In this document: piece after piece, positions 1 through 9,807 of the stretch
How the letters are laid out: every line of letters starts with the position of its first letter
Position numbering within the stretch: the first letter of the stretch is position 1
Source: Linderina pennispora
Taxonomy: Eukaryota; Kickxellomycota; Kickxellomycetes; Kickxellales; Kickxellaceae
DNA: 64,000 nucleotides
Assembly (NCBI RefSeq): GCF_002104995.1
Contig: NW_024468258.1
Location: forward strand, 496,001 to 560,000
Direction of reading: 5' to 3'
The notes under the pieces: model-generated
Told to the model about the DNA's origin: nothing
The model's database searches: none
Seen by the model: the letters and a program-made list of their open reading frames with translations, nothing else
Program-made: the position numbers and the translations under genes

Positions 1-2
1 TT

Positions 3-965
3 TTTGGCCGTGACGACGCATCTCCCTACGCGCTCTTTGACTCGAGCAAGGCCGACGCAGTCCTGAGCGCTGTCCAGCACGAGCTCGCCAGCCACAATGA
101 GTCAGCTCCCGCATACACATCGCCATACAACTCGGCTGGATACCAGGTCAGCACAACGACCAGCGATAACCTTGTCAAGTATGCAAGATACGCTGGTGCT
201 GCGTACAAGGTTAGCGGAAAGCGCTGGACGTGCCTTGTCAACTGCTGGTCGCCCGACACGCTGGGAACCGAGGTCGACTACCACTGGGATGTCACTCTGC
301 CGGCCAGCTACGGGTACGTGGCTCACCGGAGCCAGAGCAAAGAGATCATCGTCAGTTTCCGCGGCAGCACGATCCTGATGGACTGGATCCAGGACTTTAG
401 CTTCCTGCCTGTGTCCTGGCCCAAGAGCATCGAGGGCTCCAAGGTCCACAACGGATTCCTGTTCGGATACACGGCCGCAGCCGACGGCATCAAGAAGACC
501 CTCAAGGAGCTTACTGCCAAGTACCCGGACTACAAGATTGTTGTTACTGGGCATTCCCTTGGTGGAGCCATTGCTGCTGTGGCCACGGCCGACCTGCTTA
601 TTTCGTTCCCCGAGTGGAAGAGCAAGATGGAGCTGTATACGTACGGCGAGCCGCGTGTCGGCAACCCTGCCTTTGCGCACTGGCTGTCGTCGCAGAACAT
701 TCCGATCTTCCGTGTCGTCAACCGTGGAGATATGGTCCCGCAGGTCCCCACCCGGTGGATGAACTTTGAGCACCATACCCAGGAGGTGTGGTACTCGGGT
801 CGGAGCAAGGATGCGCAGTTCTGTGGTGGCGAGTCGCTGGAGAACGATCAGTGCCAGAACAGCCTGCTGCCGATCCAGCTGAGCATCATCAACCACCTGC
901 AGTACCCTGGCCTGAGCCCCTCGCTGCTGTACTGGGCCATCGGCCAGATCGACTCTATCATCTAA
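3..965 (+). CDS. Secreted class-3 (fungal-type) lipase, 5' end outside window
   Basis: The frame is open from the window edge to the stop at 963-965, so the N-terminus and any signal peptide are missing (about 320 residues are visible). The nucleophile elbow GHSLGG lies near 549-566, followed by an Ala-rich helix typical of the Lipase_3 alpha/beta hydrolase fold. The N-terminal part holds the YARYAGAAY-type segment and a WTCLVNC stretch seen in Rhizomucor-like triacylglycerol lipases, and YGEPRVGNPAFAHW is the usual strand after the elbow. The catalytic Asp is probably in RGDMVP and the His in EHHTQEVWY or further on. Paired cysteines near the C-terminus (CGGESLENDQC) suggest extracellular export. 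By family it hydrolyses acylglycerols or related esters. No frame break is seen. Confidence 0.9.
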   Translation, partial: FGRDDASPYALFDSSKADAVLSAVQHELASHNESAPAYTSPYNSAGYQVSTTTSDNLVKYARYAGAAYKVSGKRWTCLVNCWSPDTLGTEVDYHWDVTLPASYGYVAHRSQSKEIIVSFRGSTILMDWIQDFSFLPVSWPKSIEGSKVHNGFLFGYTAAADGIKKTLKELTAKYPDYKIVVTGHSLGGAIAAVATADLLISFPEWKSKMELYTYGEPRVGNPAFAHWLSSQNIPIFRVVNRGDMVPQVPTRWMNFEHHTQEVWYSGRSKDAQFCGGESLENDQCQNSLLPIQLSIINHLQYPGLSPSLLYWAIGQIDSII

Positions 966-1365
966 GAGCCCTCTTTCTACACTTTCTACCCCTTCAAGAC
1001 TATTCCGACTATTACACATACTCTAAAAATGATCGGCAAATGCCGGATGTGTTTGATCGGCAGCGAGGCCCAGAACCGGCATCAGCACATCCCATTTTCT
1101 CATATCAGGGGGATAGAGGCATTCCTGTTGTTGAAGCTACAAACAAAAGGCAGCATATGTGTATTGAGAATTTACAAGTGGGCTTGGTGGTATATGGAAC
1201 ATGGGAGGAATGTGAAGGCAGAGAGAGCCAAAGTGGCGGGGTTAATGTACCGCCGATTGCATGTGACATTGGTGGGGCGGGGGGATTGAGGGAGGGATAA
1301 TGTTCCAGCAGGGGAGCTTGCGCATTTCTTGTCCTCCTCCCCTGCTTTGGCATGTCAGCAGGCAA
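966..1365. other. Intergenic, convergent 3' ends
   Basis: This stretch lies between the lipase stop and the 3' end of the minus-strand PPxY gene. I see no conserved reading frame, tRNA or repeat in it. Confidence 0.5.
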
Positions 1366-1833
1366 TCAAACAGCAGGGTGCAGATTGCCACTGCTTGGCT
1401 GCTGCTGCGCAGAGGATCCATTCCCTGGGGGCGTGGACTCGTCGGACTGGTGGGCTAAAACCTCATACATGAGCAAATTCAGTGCCAACTCGTTCTGCAG
1501 CTGCTCCTCAACGACCACATCACCAGGGGTCATCTGCACATCATTCGTGCTGTCATACGCGGGTGATTGCTCGTCGGACAGCGGGGCCAGCCACGACTCA
1601 CCGGCTGGGTATGATGGCGGCGGGGGCTCGTAGAGCGGCGGCGGGGTGCTGGGGACACTGGGCGATATGGATATTGGGTAAGCCAGTATGTCTATTAGGT
1701 CGAGCAGCGACGAGGAGAGAAAGGGCTCCAGTCGGAGGTGCAGAAACACATTGTGCGTGGTGTCAACTGGCGAGCTCGATTGTCCGGTGTGTGCCGAGTT
1801 TACGCGGCGAAGTAGCTGCTTCTCGCTCGTCAT
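1366..1833 (-). CDS. Small proline-rich protein with two PPxY motifs
   Basis: A 155-residue frame starting at the ATG complementary to 1831-1833, preceded on its own strand by a T-rich/TATAA stretch. The middle holds PPPLY and PPPPSY, two canonical PPxY ligands for WW domains of Nedd4/Rsp5-type ubiquitin ligases. An earlier segment (LDLIDILAYPISIS) is mildly hydrophobic, and the C-terminal half is acidic then Gln/Ser/Pro-rich. I do not recognise a family. By motif, an Rsp5 adaptor or substrate role is possible. It is intact, and divergent from the RING gene 1.75 kb away. Confidence 0.55.
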   Translation of the reverse strand: MTSEKQLLRRVNSAHTGQSSSPVDTTHNVFLHLRLEPFLSSSLLDLIDILAYPISISPSVPSTPPPLYEPPPPSYPAGESWLAPLSDEQSPAYDSTNDVQMTPGDVVVEEQLQNELALNLLMYEVLAHQSDESTPPGNGSSAQQQPSSGNLHPAV

Positions 1834-3582
1834 TATAAAAAAAAAAGCCCAGGTGTGGGGGAGTGTGGAGGATTACTGGTGCAGCCGGCGAACTTGGTTG
1901 GGGGAGAGGAAATACAGAAAAAAGTAACAGGGAAGGCACTATGTAGATAGCAATGCACTAGGATACAGAAAGGAGACAAAGAAGGTCGAATATGCGGACA
2001 CGGAAGAAGGTGCAAGTGACCGGGCGAGGAAAAAAGGCGCAGGAAGAGGGGGAGCAGGCAGCTGAGGAGGTCCCGCATGATGCGCCGCGGCCGGCATGAA
2101 AAATGCAATAGAAAATCGAGCGATTTAGGGACAGGCAGAAGCCTTGTATGCAGCAGGCGAGTAGAACCATGCGCTGCGATCTGCATGGTTTGACCCTCAC
2201 GTAGCAGCGACCGCAATTGCCACTACCAGGCGGCGCGCCCATGTTTGCTGGGACCCAAGGTGCTATTACTGCGCAATGCCATCCATGCATGTTCTACTGG
2301 CAGCGGATTGCCTGCCTGCAGAAGTCTATAACCCATGGCGAGTAACATGCATGTCTTTCCAGCATGCCCTTGCACTAATAAAACGATCCGCCTACTCCCC
2401 CAACCCAATCGGCGGAAACAGAACCCGGCGCCTCTGAGAAAGAGAAAAAAACAAGCTTCATAGTGACAATAGAGGACGCAATTCCCGACAGAGGCACAAT
2501 TTAGAGAAAGATGGATAAAGAGAGGAGGCGGGCGGCGCGGACAATATGCAGTGGTTCATCGAGAAGGCAGTGTGGAAGCCGGCGACAGGGACGGCGGCCC
2601 ATTATCCAGCGCTGGCAATTCCCAGATGCTGCACTTTGCGGCAAGCGGCCGGAGCAATATCTGACAGGAACACACAGGTAGATTAAGCGAAATGCGCAGT
2701 AGCAGTCATGAGGGCGCCACAGAAGGGCACCTGCTGGGATGTACATATACAGAAGGAGCAGTAGACCCGGCGTGCCAGCTATAGTGAGGTTCAAAACAGA
2801 GGGCATAGCCAGACTGAGTGCATAGCGCCTTACTCGGAAAAGCGAAACAGGAGCGGGCACTCAAAAGCACGCATACACAGTCGATCTTGTTACACGGACC
2901 AGCGACTCTAAAAATAACGCAGCAGCACCCAGAACGACAGCTCATTTTTAGCCTCGGCGACGGGGAAGCGAGAAGCGGTTTCCTAAAGAAGGGCGGCTCT
3001 TTTGTATGCCCAGCTACACGCCGGACGCCCTTTTGATTGTATGCGTGCCAGATTCCGGGACACATGGGACAGGTGTTTACCTATCGCTTTCGTCGCCCCG
3101 TCGCTTCAATATGAAAAGCGCTTGCATTTAGAATCTGGAAAGAGAAAGAAATGCGTCGCTTTTTCAGATAATTGGCGACGTGACCCCCCCGTTTTTTTTT
3201 TTTTTTCGCCTCGCGCTTGTTCTTGGGTGCCAACAATGGTAAAAGGTGGGGAGGGACGGGAAAGCAAGCACGCAGAAAAAGACTTCCTCGTCGGGTCCAC
3301 AGCGACAAGCGCAGAGTTGCAGCTCGAGGGCGGTTGAATACCGCCTGACGCAGCGGTTAGAGGCGTCTGCTTCAGCTCTTCAGCAGTGGCCGGCCTTCTT
3401 GCTTCCGCAGATCCCCTCACTTTTGTTTTTATTTAACCCGGCCGCGGCAACCTTCAGCTCCTGGAGTTCACCTCTTGATACCAGCTATTGGCTTTTTAAT
3501 CTCCCGCCGTTTTGGATACAGGTCCCCCAAAAAGAGGTTCCACAGTTTTTTTTTTCCATTATCTTTTAAGAATCGGCCCGTC
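1834..3582. other. Intergenic region between divergent genes
   Basis: It holds the promoters of the small PPxY gene (minus) and the RING gene (plus). A long T tract at about 3191-3206 and pyrimidine-rich sequence just upstream of 3583 are the only features I note. No coding signal was recognised. Confidence 0.5.
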
Positions 3583-5865
3583 ATGTATGACTACGTACGG
3601 CGGCAGCAGGAGGCGCATTCACAGCTCTTCTCCTCAAAGACATTCCGGTGGGTCGACAGCGGGCTGCATGAGGCAAGCTGGGTCAAGGTCTACAACCGCC
3701 GCACATCCGGCGAGCCGCTAGCCAACGCGCTGGCGGCATCGCAGCACATATCGACGGCCATGACGGGTCGACAGCTGCAGCACCCAGCAAGCACCCAGCA
3801 GCCACAGCGCAAGCTGTTCTCGCTGGGCGGCACCCGGCGACACAGCAACAGGGGCAGCGTACTCGCCGCACCCTCGTCACCGCCAGGGCGGCCGAGCCGG
3901 AGCACGATCGGTTCGCCCGACGTGGTCCGGGAGGCCAAGCGGCGGCGGCGCGGCTACACGCAGTCGACAATGGGGTCGCAGCAGGGCCTGGCGGCAGAAC
4001 AGCCCCTGGAGGCTGCAGCGTCGATCCCGCGGCAACGCGCACCGACGGGCTCCCAAAACAGCATGCTGGGGCCTGGCATTTTCATCGATGGCAGCAGCTC
4101 GCTGCACCACAGCATGTACTCTTTGTCTTCCGCTTCCACTGCCAACCATCCGCAACGCCGCACCATCTGCTACCACGCCCGCTCGTTTCTCCTCAGAGTT
4201 CGCAGGATGAGAGCCAACCGCCGCCAGCCGCCCTCGTTCACTGTCCTCGGCAGCCGCGCCATCACTTCGGTCTCCCGGGCCAACGACGACGAGGCCCTGG
4301 GCAAAATCATCCAGCGGGAACACGCACGCCGCCGCCTCACCCCGCGGGATCCGCTCAGCATCCGCCACCGCACGCTGGTGCCTGGACGCCCCAGCGCCAG
4401 CACCCTGGCAAAGTCGCCGCTCTCCAGAGCCATGAGTATCACCGACGGCGAGCCCTCCGAGGATGAGGGAGAGCGCCCACCGCCCGCCAACGCCCAGCGC
4501 AAATCACTAGCCACATCAGATATATCGGACTCGTCGGAGGAGGACGTGATAATGTGTCTGGTGTGCGAGCGACACGAAGGCGCCGACTGGACCGTGCATT
4601 GCGCTGCCACCCACACGCTGTGCTTCAGCTGCGTGCAATCGCACGTCAAGCACGCTCTGCAGGCAGCTGCCACTGCGGTCACATGTCCAGTCAGCCAATG
4701 CACTGCTGCTATCTCACAGCCCTCCCTGCGCAAGTGCTTGCCCCCGCAGAGATTCGACCAGCTGCTAGCTGCCCAGCACAGACCGCCGCCACAGACCACT
4801 CAGACCGCCAGCACCACCGCGAAGGAATCAGTCAGCTCGATCATCAGGCGGTCGTTGTCCCGCAGCCGCAAGCGCGCCAACAGCACATCGCAGCAGCCAC
4901 CACAGTCGAGCCGGCCAAACAGCCTGGACGGCGCCGAGCAATTCGATGTGCCGATCATCAGAGTAGAGACCCGCGCCAGCCAGGATTCAAGTGCGATTGC
5001 CACCCCAGCGCCCTCCACCGCCCGCCTATCGACGCTTCACGAAGAGGACTCTGCTGCCTCGCGGCACTCGTTGGCAGACAGCACCGCCGGTATTGACGAA
5101 CTGCAGCAAAGCCTCGGGCACCTGTCGCTGGCCACAAAGAATGACGACCAGGCGGCCGATCCGCCACAGCCGCCACAGCCGCTGGTGAGCGAATTCACTA
5201 GCATCGAGCCTGTCGAGGGCACCAGCCTCAGCGACCTGACCCTGAGCCCCGACCCCGACTCGCGCCTGCGCAGAGTCCCCAAGGCACAGCACAATATGCG
5301 TGCCGAAAACACGCCCCCGCAGCCCCCACAGTCGCCAACCAGCGCCCTGTTTGACTACGCCGACATGGAGCTCGACTCCTACATGCGGCCGTCAGATTCT
5401 GCTGCCGAATCCAATCCCCCACCCGCTGCCCCACGACCCCTCAGCTTCATCCCTGCCAACCCCGCCGTGCCGCCGCCGGTTCCGCCTAGCCTGCCCTTCG
5501 AGTTCCGCGCATCGGCCACCTGGATCACCCCCGAGCAGCGCTACTCGGGCTTTGCCGAGAACCTGATGCTTAATGCCGCCCTGTTCGACACCATCCGCCG
5601 TGAATCCAACCCCAGCAGCGACTCGGAGGGCGAATCCGCAACAAACCGCCCGTCCAAATACCCCTCCCAGCCGCCCAGCGGCGAGCTGCCGCCAAGCAAG
5701 GACGACGAGGGCGTGTATATCCCCACCTGGCGCAGCAAGGAGCACCGCAGGCACTCTCCGATGCCGCTGTGGGCCGACTCCGATTACGGCTCGGACGCTG
5801 CCATTCTGAGTGAGGCCGCCGAGCTCAACTTTGACTTGTACGAGTCGCTGCATTCATTGCGCTGA
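3583..5865 (+). CDS. Large disordered protein with one RBR-type RING1-like zinc module
   Basis: A 760-residue frame; the first in-frame ATG is 3583 (the frame runs upstream to 3475 without an ATG). Residues 325-373 form a zinc module: CLVC, then a spaced Cys/His set (CAATHTLCFSC), then CPVSQC, followed by a helix-like RKCLPPQRFDQLLA. The C-x4-C last pair and the following helix resemble RING1 of RING-between-RING ubiquitin ligases, but no IBR or RING2 follows. The rest is Ser/Pro/Gln-rich and basic before the RING, with acidic runs such as ISDSSEEDV just before it, and is predicted to be disordered. A nuclear or signalling E3 role is plausible but unproven. There is no frame break. Confidence 0.75.
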   Translation: MYDYVRRQQEAHSQLFSSKTFRWVDSGLHEASWVKVYNRRTSGEPLANALAASQHISTAMTGRQLQHPASTQQPQRKLFSLGGTRRHSNRGSVLAAPSSPPGRPSRSTIGSPDVVREAKRRRRGYTQSTMGSQQGLAAEQPLEAAASIPRQRAPTGSQNSMLGPGIFIDGSSSLHHSMYSLSSASTANHPQRRTICYHARSFLLRVRRMRANRRQPPSFTVLGSRAITSVSRANDDEALGKIIQREHARRRLTPRDPLSIRHRTLVPGRPSASTLAKSPLSRAMSITDGEPSEDEGERPPPANAQRKSLATSDISDSSEEDVIMCLVCERHEGADWTVHCAATHTLCFSCVQSHVKHALQAAATAVTCPVSQCTAAISQPSLRKCLPPQRFDQLLAAQHRPPPQTTQTASTTAKESVSSIIRRSLSRSRKRANSTSQQPPQSSRPNSLDGAEQFDVPIIRVETRASQDSSAIATPAPSTARLSTLHEEDSAASRHSLADSTAGIDELQQSLGHLSLATKNDDQAADPPQPPQPLVSEFTSIEPVEGTSLSDLTLSPDPDSRLRRVPKAQHNMRAENTPPQPPQSPTSALFDYADMELDSYMRPSDSAAESNPPPAAPRPLSFIPANPAVPPPVPPSLPFEFRASATWITPEQRYSGFAENLMLNAALFDTIRRESNPSSDSEGESATNRPSKYPSQPPSGELPPSKDDEGVYIPTWRSKEHRRHSPMPLWADSDYGSDAAILSEAAELNFDLYESLHSLR

Positions 5866-7149
5866 TAACCCATTCCATTAACGATTGCATTTCTCCCTTA
5901 CGTCTGCCACACTAGTTCCCTCCCCTCTGCTTCTTGTTCATCTACTGCCCTGCTCCATGTTGTTCTGTTTTTGTTTTGTTTGTTTCATAAACCGTCCCCT
6001 AATGGAAAATAGCTAGTAGCTGCTGGCCATGGTCTGGAAAAGCCGTTGGGCGTGCCAGCTAGACCCAACGCCCATGTTGATCCTCGGAACACTCAGCCGC
6101 TCTCGGGATCAACAATCTGCCTCAAATGGCCCGAGTTCTACTGGCAAGACAGGACATTTGGCGCTATTGGCAGTGAAGCGGCAGCGCACCTCGATGCCAC
6201 CACAGCAGGTCGGCCACATGCATATTTGGGCACATGCTGGCAACAGCCTCTTCTCTTTGCTCCTCAAGTCATACTTGTGTGTCTTACTCCATGCACCACG
6301 CTCTCCATTCCAACTATACACGCCTGTGAACAGTCCTTCAGCCCTGTGCTGCTTGTTTTTATCCATCTACACGTTCACAACGCAGTCGAGCAAGAGTGTG
6401 TCCTTCATCCGCTGATGCCGTGTCTCCAGGCAGAGGCATACATGAATATCCATTCTCCACTCTGATAATCTAGCTCCCGAGATGAGTGTGGTAGTCTCGT
6501 TGAATACGCTGTCCCTTGATCTTGAACCTATAGAAGACAACTAAAAACGAAATGCTAATACCCGCTGGTTCTTGATGCGAGGGAAGGCTTATTAAAGTGG
6601 ATAGCCATCGAGCTAAATAGAGTGTGGCGATGTGCGGTGAGGTGTTTTTGAGGATACATCTGTCTTACTCTGTTATCTTCAAACTGAGTCTGCAAAGTAT
6701 ATATTCCCATTGCCTCCTTCGCTCAGCAGGCAGCTGTACTATTAAGCATCTCCATCTTTATTCCAGTGGTGGCAGGCTTCACGGGGCAGCTATTCTGAAC
6801 AACAATCGCATCTGTAGGTGGTGTGGTTCTTCAGGCTAGGCTAGGGCAATCATGCCTGTCTCTAGCTATAGCTCGGCTCTCAATAGTTAGAGCTGCCTTC
6901 TACTCCATCTGCGTATTGAGCTCAGCTGGTAAGCCCAACAGCCAAGTGGCTGGCCGCCCACCGTTTGCATACAAGTGGATAGGGCGCACACACATGTTTG
7001 TCATAGCATGATAAAGCTTTTGGCAGGATTTTAATAGAAACAAGACACTGAGATGTAAACAGAAAATACAGATGTTTTGAGAACCGGGTATGCGACTTTG
7101 TGGTAACCATTTTTCGCTTTTTAAACACACGAGCCATTTTCGTTTTTCT
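5866..7149. other. Intergenic, between convergent 3' ends
   Basis: It separates the RING gene from the arrestin gene. T-rich 3' sequence follows 5865. I find no supported gene or RNA. Confidence 0.5.
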
Positions 7150-9807
7150 TCACCGCGACACCTTGATTGATGAGTTCTTGCGCAGCCTGAACAGACCGCG
7201 CTCATTAGCACGCTCACGCTCACTAGACCGCCGGGCCATTGATGACTTGAAGTACCCGGCGTCATCATCGCTGTCAAAGTCATCTCCCGGAAGGTCTGGC
7301 GGCGGCGAGGCAGCAGCCATAGTCATCTGTGCTGACGTATGCGGACGCTGCAGCTGCGGCTTTTTCGACTTGCTAAATGTCGGGAACCCGAATCCCCCGC
7401 TCAGGACGTCGCCAGGCGGGACCGGCAGCGAGACAGCTGGCTGCTGCGGCAGCGGAATCAACCCAGTGTCGTGCTTCACCACATTGAATGGTGCCGAAAT
7501 GAGGTCCTTTATGACCCCTCCTCCTCCTGAGCTAGCCTTGCTCGGCACAGGCTGCAGCATCAGGTTGCCCTCATATGCCCCAGCACTGTTGGTAGACGTG
7601 TGTGCTGAGCTGTATGGCGACGGGATCAGCCCGCCCTGGTATGCGCTGTGTGTCGGCGACTGCGGTGGCAGGGGCGGCAGCTTCTGCTGTGTAAACTCGG
7701 GGTAACGTGCAGACACTGGTGTGACCACTGTGGTTGGCGAGTAGTTGTTGCTGGTTGGCATTGGGGTATCAGGCAGCGGCGGCGGCGATGTCGACACCTG
7801 CATCACCGACGACTGCGACGGCATCTGCAGCATCGATGGTGGTGGTGGCGGCAATGGCCGCGCCCGGTACCGCTCTTCAGCAGGGTCTTCTGCTGTGCTC
7901 ATTGACGACTGCATTGACGAATGCATCGACCGGCCATCAAAGCTGTACTCAGACTTGTGCGAGCTGCCCATTGTCGAGTGCTTGAGGCTCCGGCTGGTCG
8001 AGGGCTTTCCTGAGGCCTTGCTGACAGAAACAAGGTCGCTGGGGACATCTCCAGGTCCAGAATAGTTGCTCTGCTTGAGCATCGACAGCACCGGGTACGG
8101 CCGCTGCACCGGATGTACCTCGTAGTAAGCAACTGGAAGCGACCCAGCGAGTCCGTTGCGTGAGCCCTGGAACGAGGTAATGCTCGGCGCCCTGTTCAGC
8201 GTCGGTGACTGCGGGGTGCTGACAAACGACTGGGCATCGGTGCTATTGCTCCGCTCGAGCTGAAGCATCGACATCTGCCGGTTCAGCATGGAAACCGCCG
8301 ACTGTGGGTCGCAGGTCAGCAGCTTGACTGGGAACTCGGTGTACACTGCGCGGTCGCTGGAGCGCCAGTTGGGCAGCACAATCTCCAGCCGGATGTAATG
8401 CGTGAACTCGAGGTGGTCGCTGCCAAGCGGACTGCACGCCATCAAGGGAATGGAGAAGTACATCGTCTCGTTTGTCACGGTGCTTCCGTTCTTCGTTGTC
8501 GATTCTACAATTGAAGGGACCAGGACATGCTTGTAATTAGCTAGTGAAGGGGCACGGCGATTTCCAGCAATACAGCAAATAGCTCCCTATCCGAATATGC
8601 ATGCGCACATGAGGAACATGGATTGCCCACATTCAATAATCCCTCTGACGCTCGTAAATTGGCAGTGCAACCAATCCTTGACCACCATCGCACATCGATG
8701 AAAGCAGAAGAAGGCATATATCTGGTTGATTTTTTTTGGCTTCTTTCAGATGCGAGACGGTGCATACGCCGTGCTCTCCCACAGTCTTTGCCTCCTCTGT
8801 GGAGAGGGGAATCCAGGATGCACTGCATGTGCAGCAGTTGCCTCTAGGCGCTGGCGTCAGCTGGAGGACAAATGTTCCCATGGTGCTCACCCCCAAAGCT
8901 GCTTACCTGAGCTATCCGCGCCGGTCAGCTCGTCGTTGAGGAAAAAGTTGTACACGGATGACCGCACCAGCTCTGTGTGTGCCAGCTCGCGATCGGCCGA
9001 CCAGTGCGGCTGCGAGAACGTGCTCTTGGTGCCCTCGCGACAGTTGGTGCGCTCCATCAGCCGAGCGACGACCTTGGTCCAGTTCGTGCTCGACAGCTCC
9101 TTGATTGACATGTCAATCTTCACCTTGGATCCAGGGAGGATCTGGTGGCCGGTGATGCCTGCGCGCAGCTCAACCGCAGCCTTGCCCTTCTTGCCCTTCT
9201 TCTCAAAGTAGAGCGTCTCCATGATACTGAGCGTCTCCAGGTTCAGCGACTGTGTAATCAGCGGGGCGCAATGCACGTCCTTCTCGACCACAGCAATGCT
9301 GTATTCCGACCGCTGATCCAGCGGTACCTTGACGAGCGCGCGCAGCGTGTACCGATAGTCGTACTCTTGGCGCTCGATTGACTGGGGGTAGTTGACGTTT
9401 GGCATCTGGCAGGTGAAGTTGAAAACGTGGATGCCGTCGGAGAGCACCGACGAAGGGCTGGGTCCGTCATGTGTCGGCTTCCATACTGTCACTGTTATCG
9501 AAAATAGCTGTGTCTTTATGAACTTTGACAGGCCCTTGAGCGCCGACATCCGACGCTCTGTTCCGGTGAACTCGAGTGTCACCTGCGACGCATACACGGG
9601 GCGCGAGAGCTGGAGAACCACCACGCCCGAGAACCGGTCGTTAGGGCGTACTGGGTGCTCCATGTCGTTGCCCGAAGACGTCGACAACTTGAAGAGCGTA
9701 ATTTGATTTTGGTTAGACATCTCCATAAATGTGCTGCTCAGTCTCTTTTTGCGAGATCTTAGCTCGAGGACCTGGAGCGTGTTGTAGAATCCTACATCGT
9801 CCGACAT
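7150..9807 (-). CDS. Alpha-arrestin (arrestin-related trafficking adaptor), two exons
   Basis: Exon 1 is 9807-8907 and exon 2 8540-7150; they join in phase to give about 763 residues. The intron (8906-8541, 366 bp) has donor GTAAGC and acceptor CTAG; a second in-frame acceptor near 8506 (TTGTAG) would shorten the protein by about 12 residues. Exon 1 encodes an Arrestin_N fold (VRPNDRFSGVVVLQLSRP, then VTLEFTGTERR); the C-domain begins around the exon 1/2 junction and continues with FSIPLM and EFTHYIRLEIVLP. A long Ser/Pro/Gln tail follows. Fungal relatives recruit Rsp5 to plasma-membrane transporters for endocytosis. I find no strict PPxY in this protein, only proline runs, so ligase binding may use another partner. 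No frameshift is needed. Confidence 0.87.

Noticed and set aside
102-1019. 305-codon minus-strand frame over the lipase
   Set aside because: It is antisense to the lipase and of unlikely composition (no recognisable domain).
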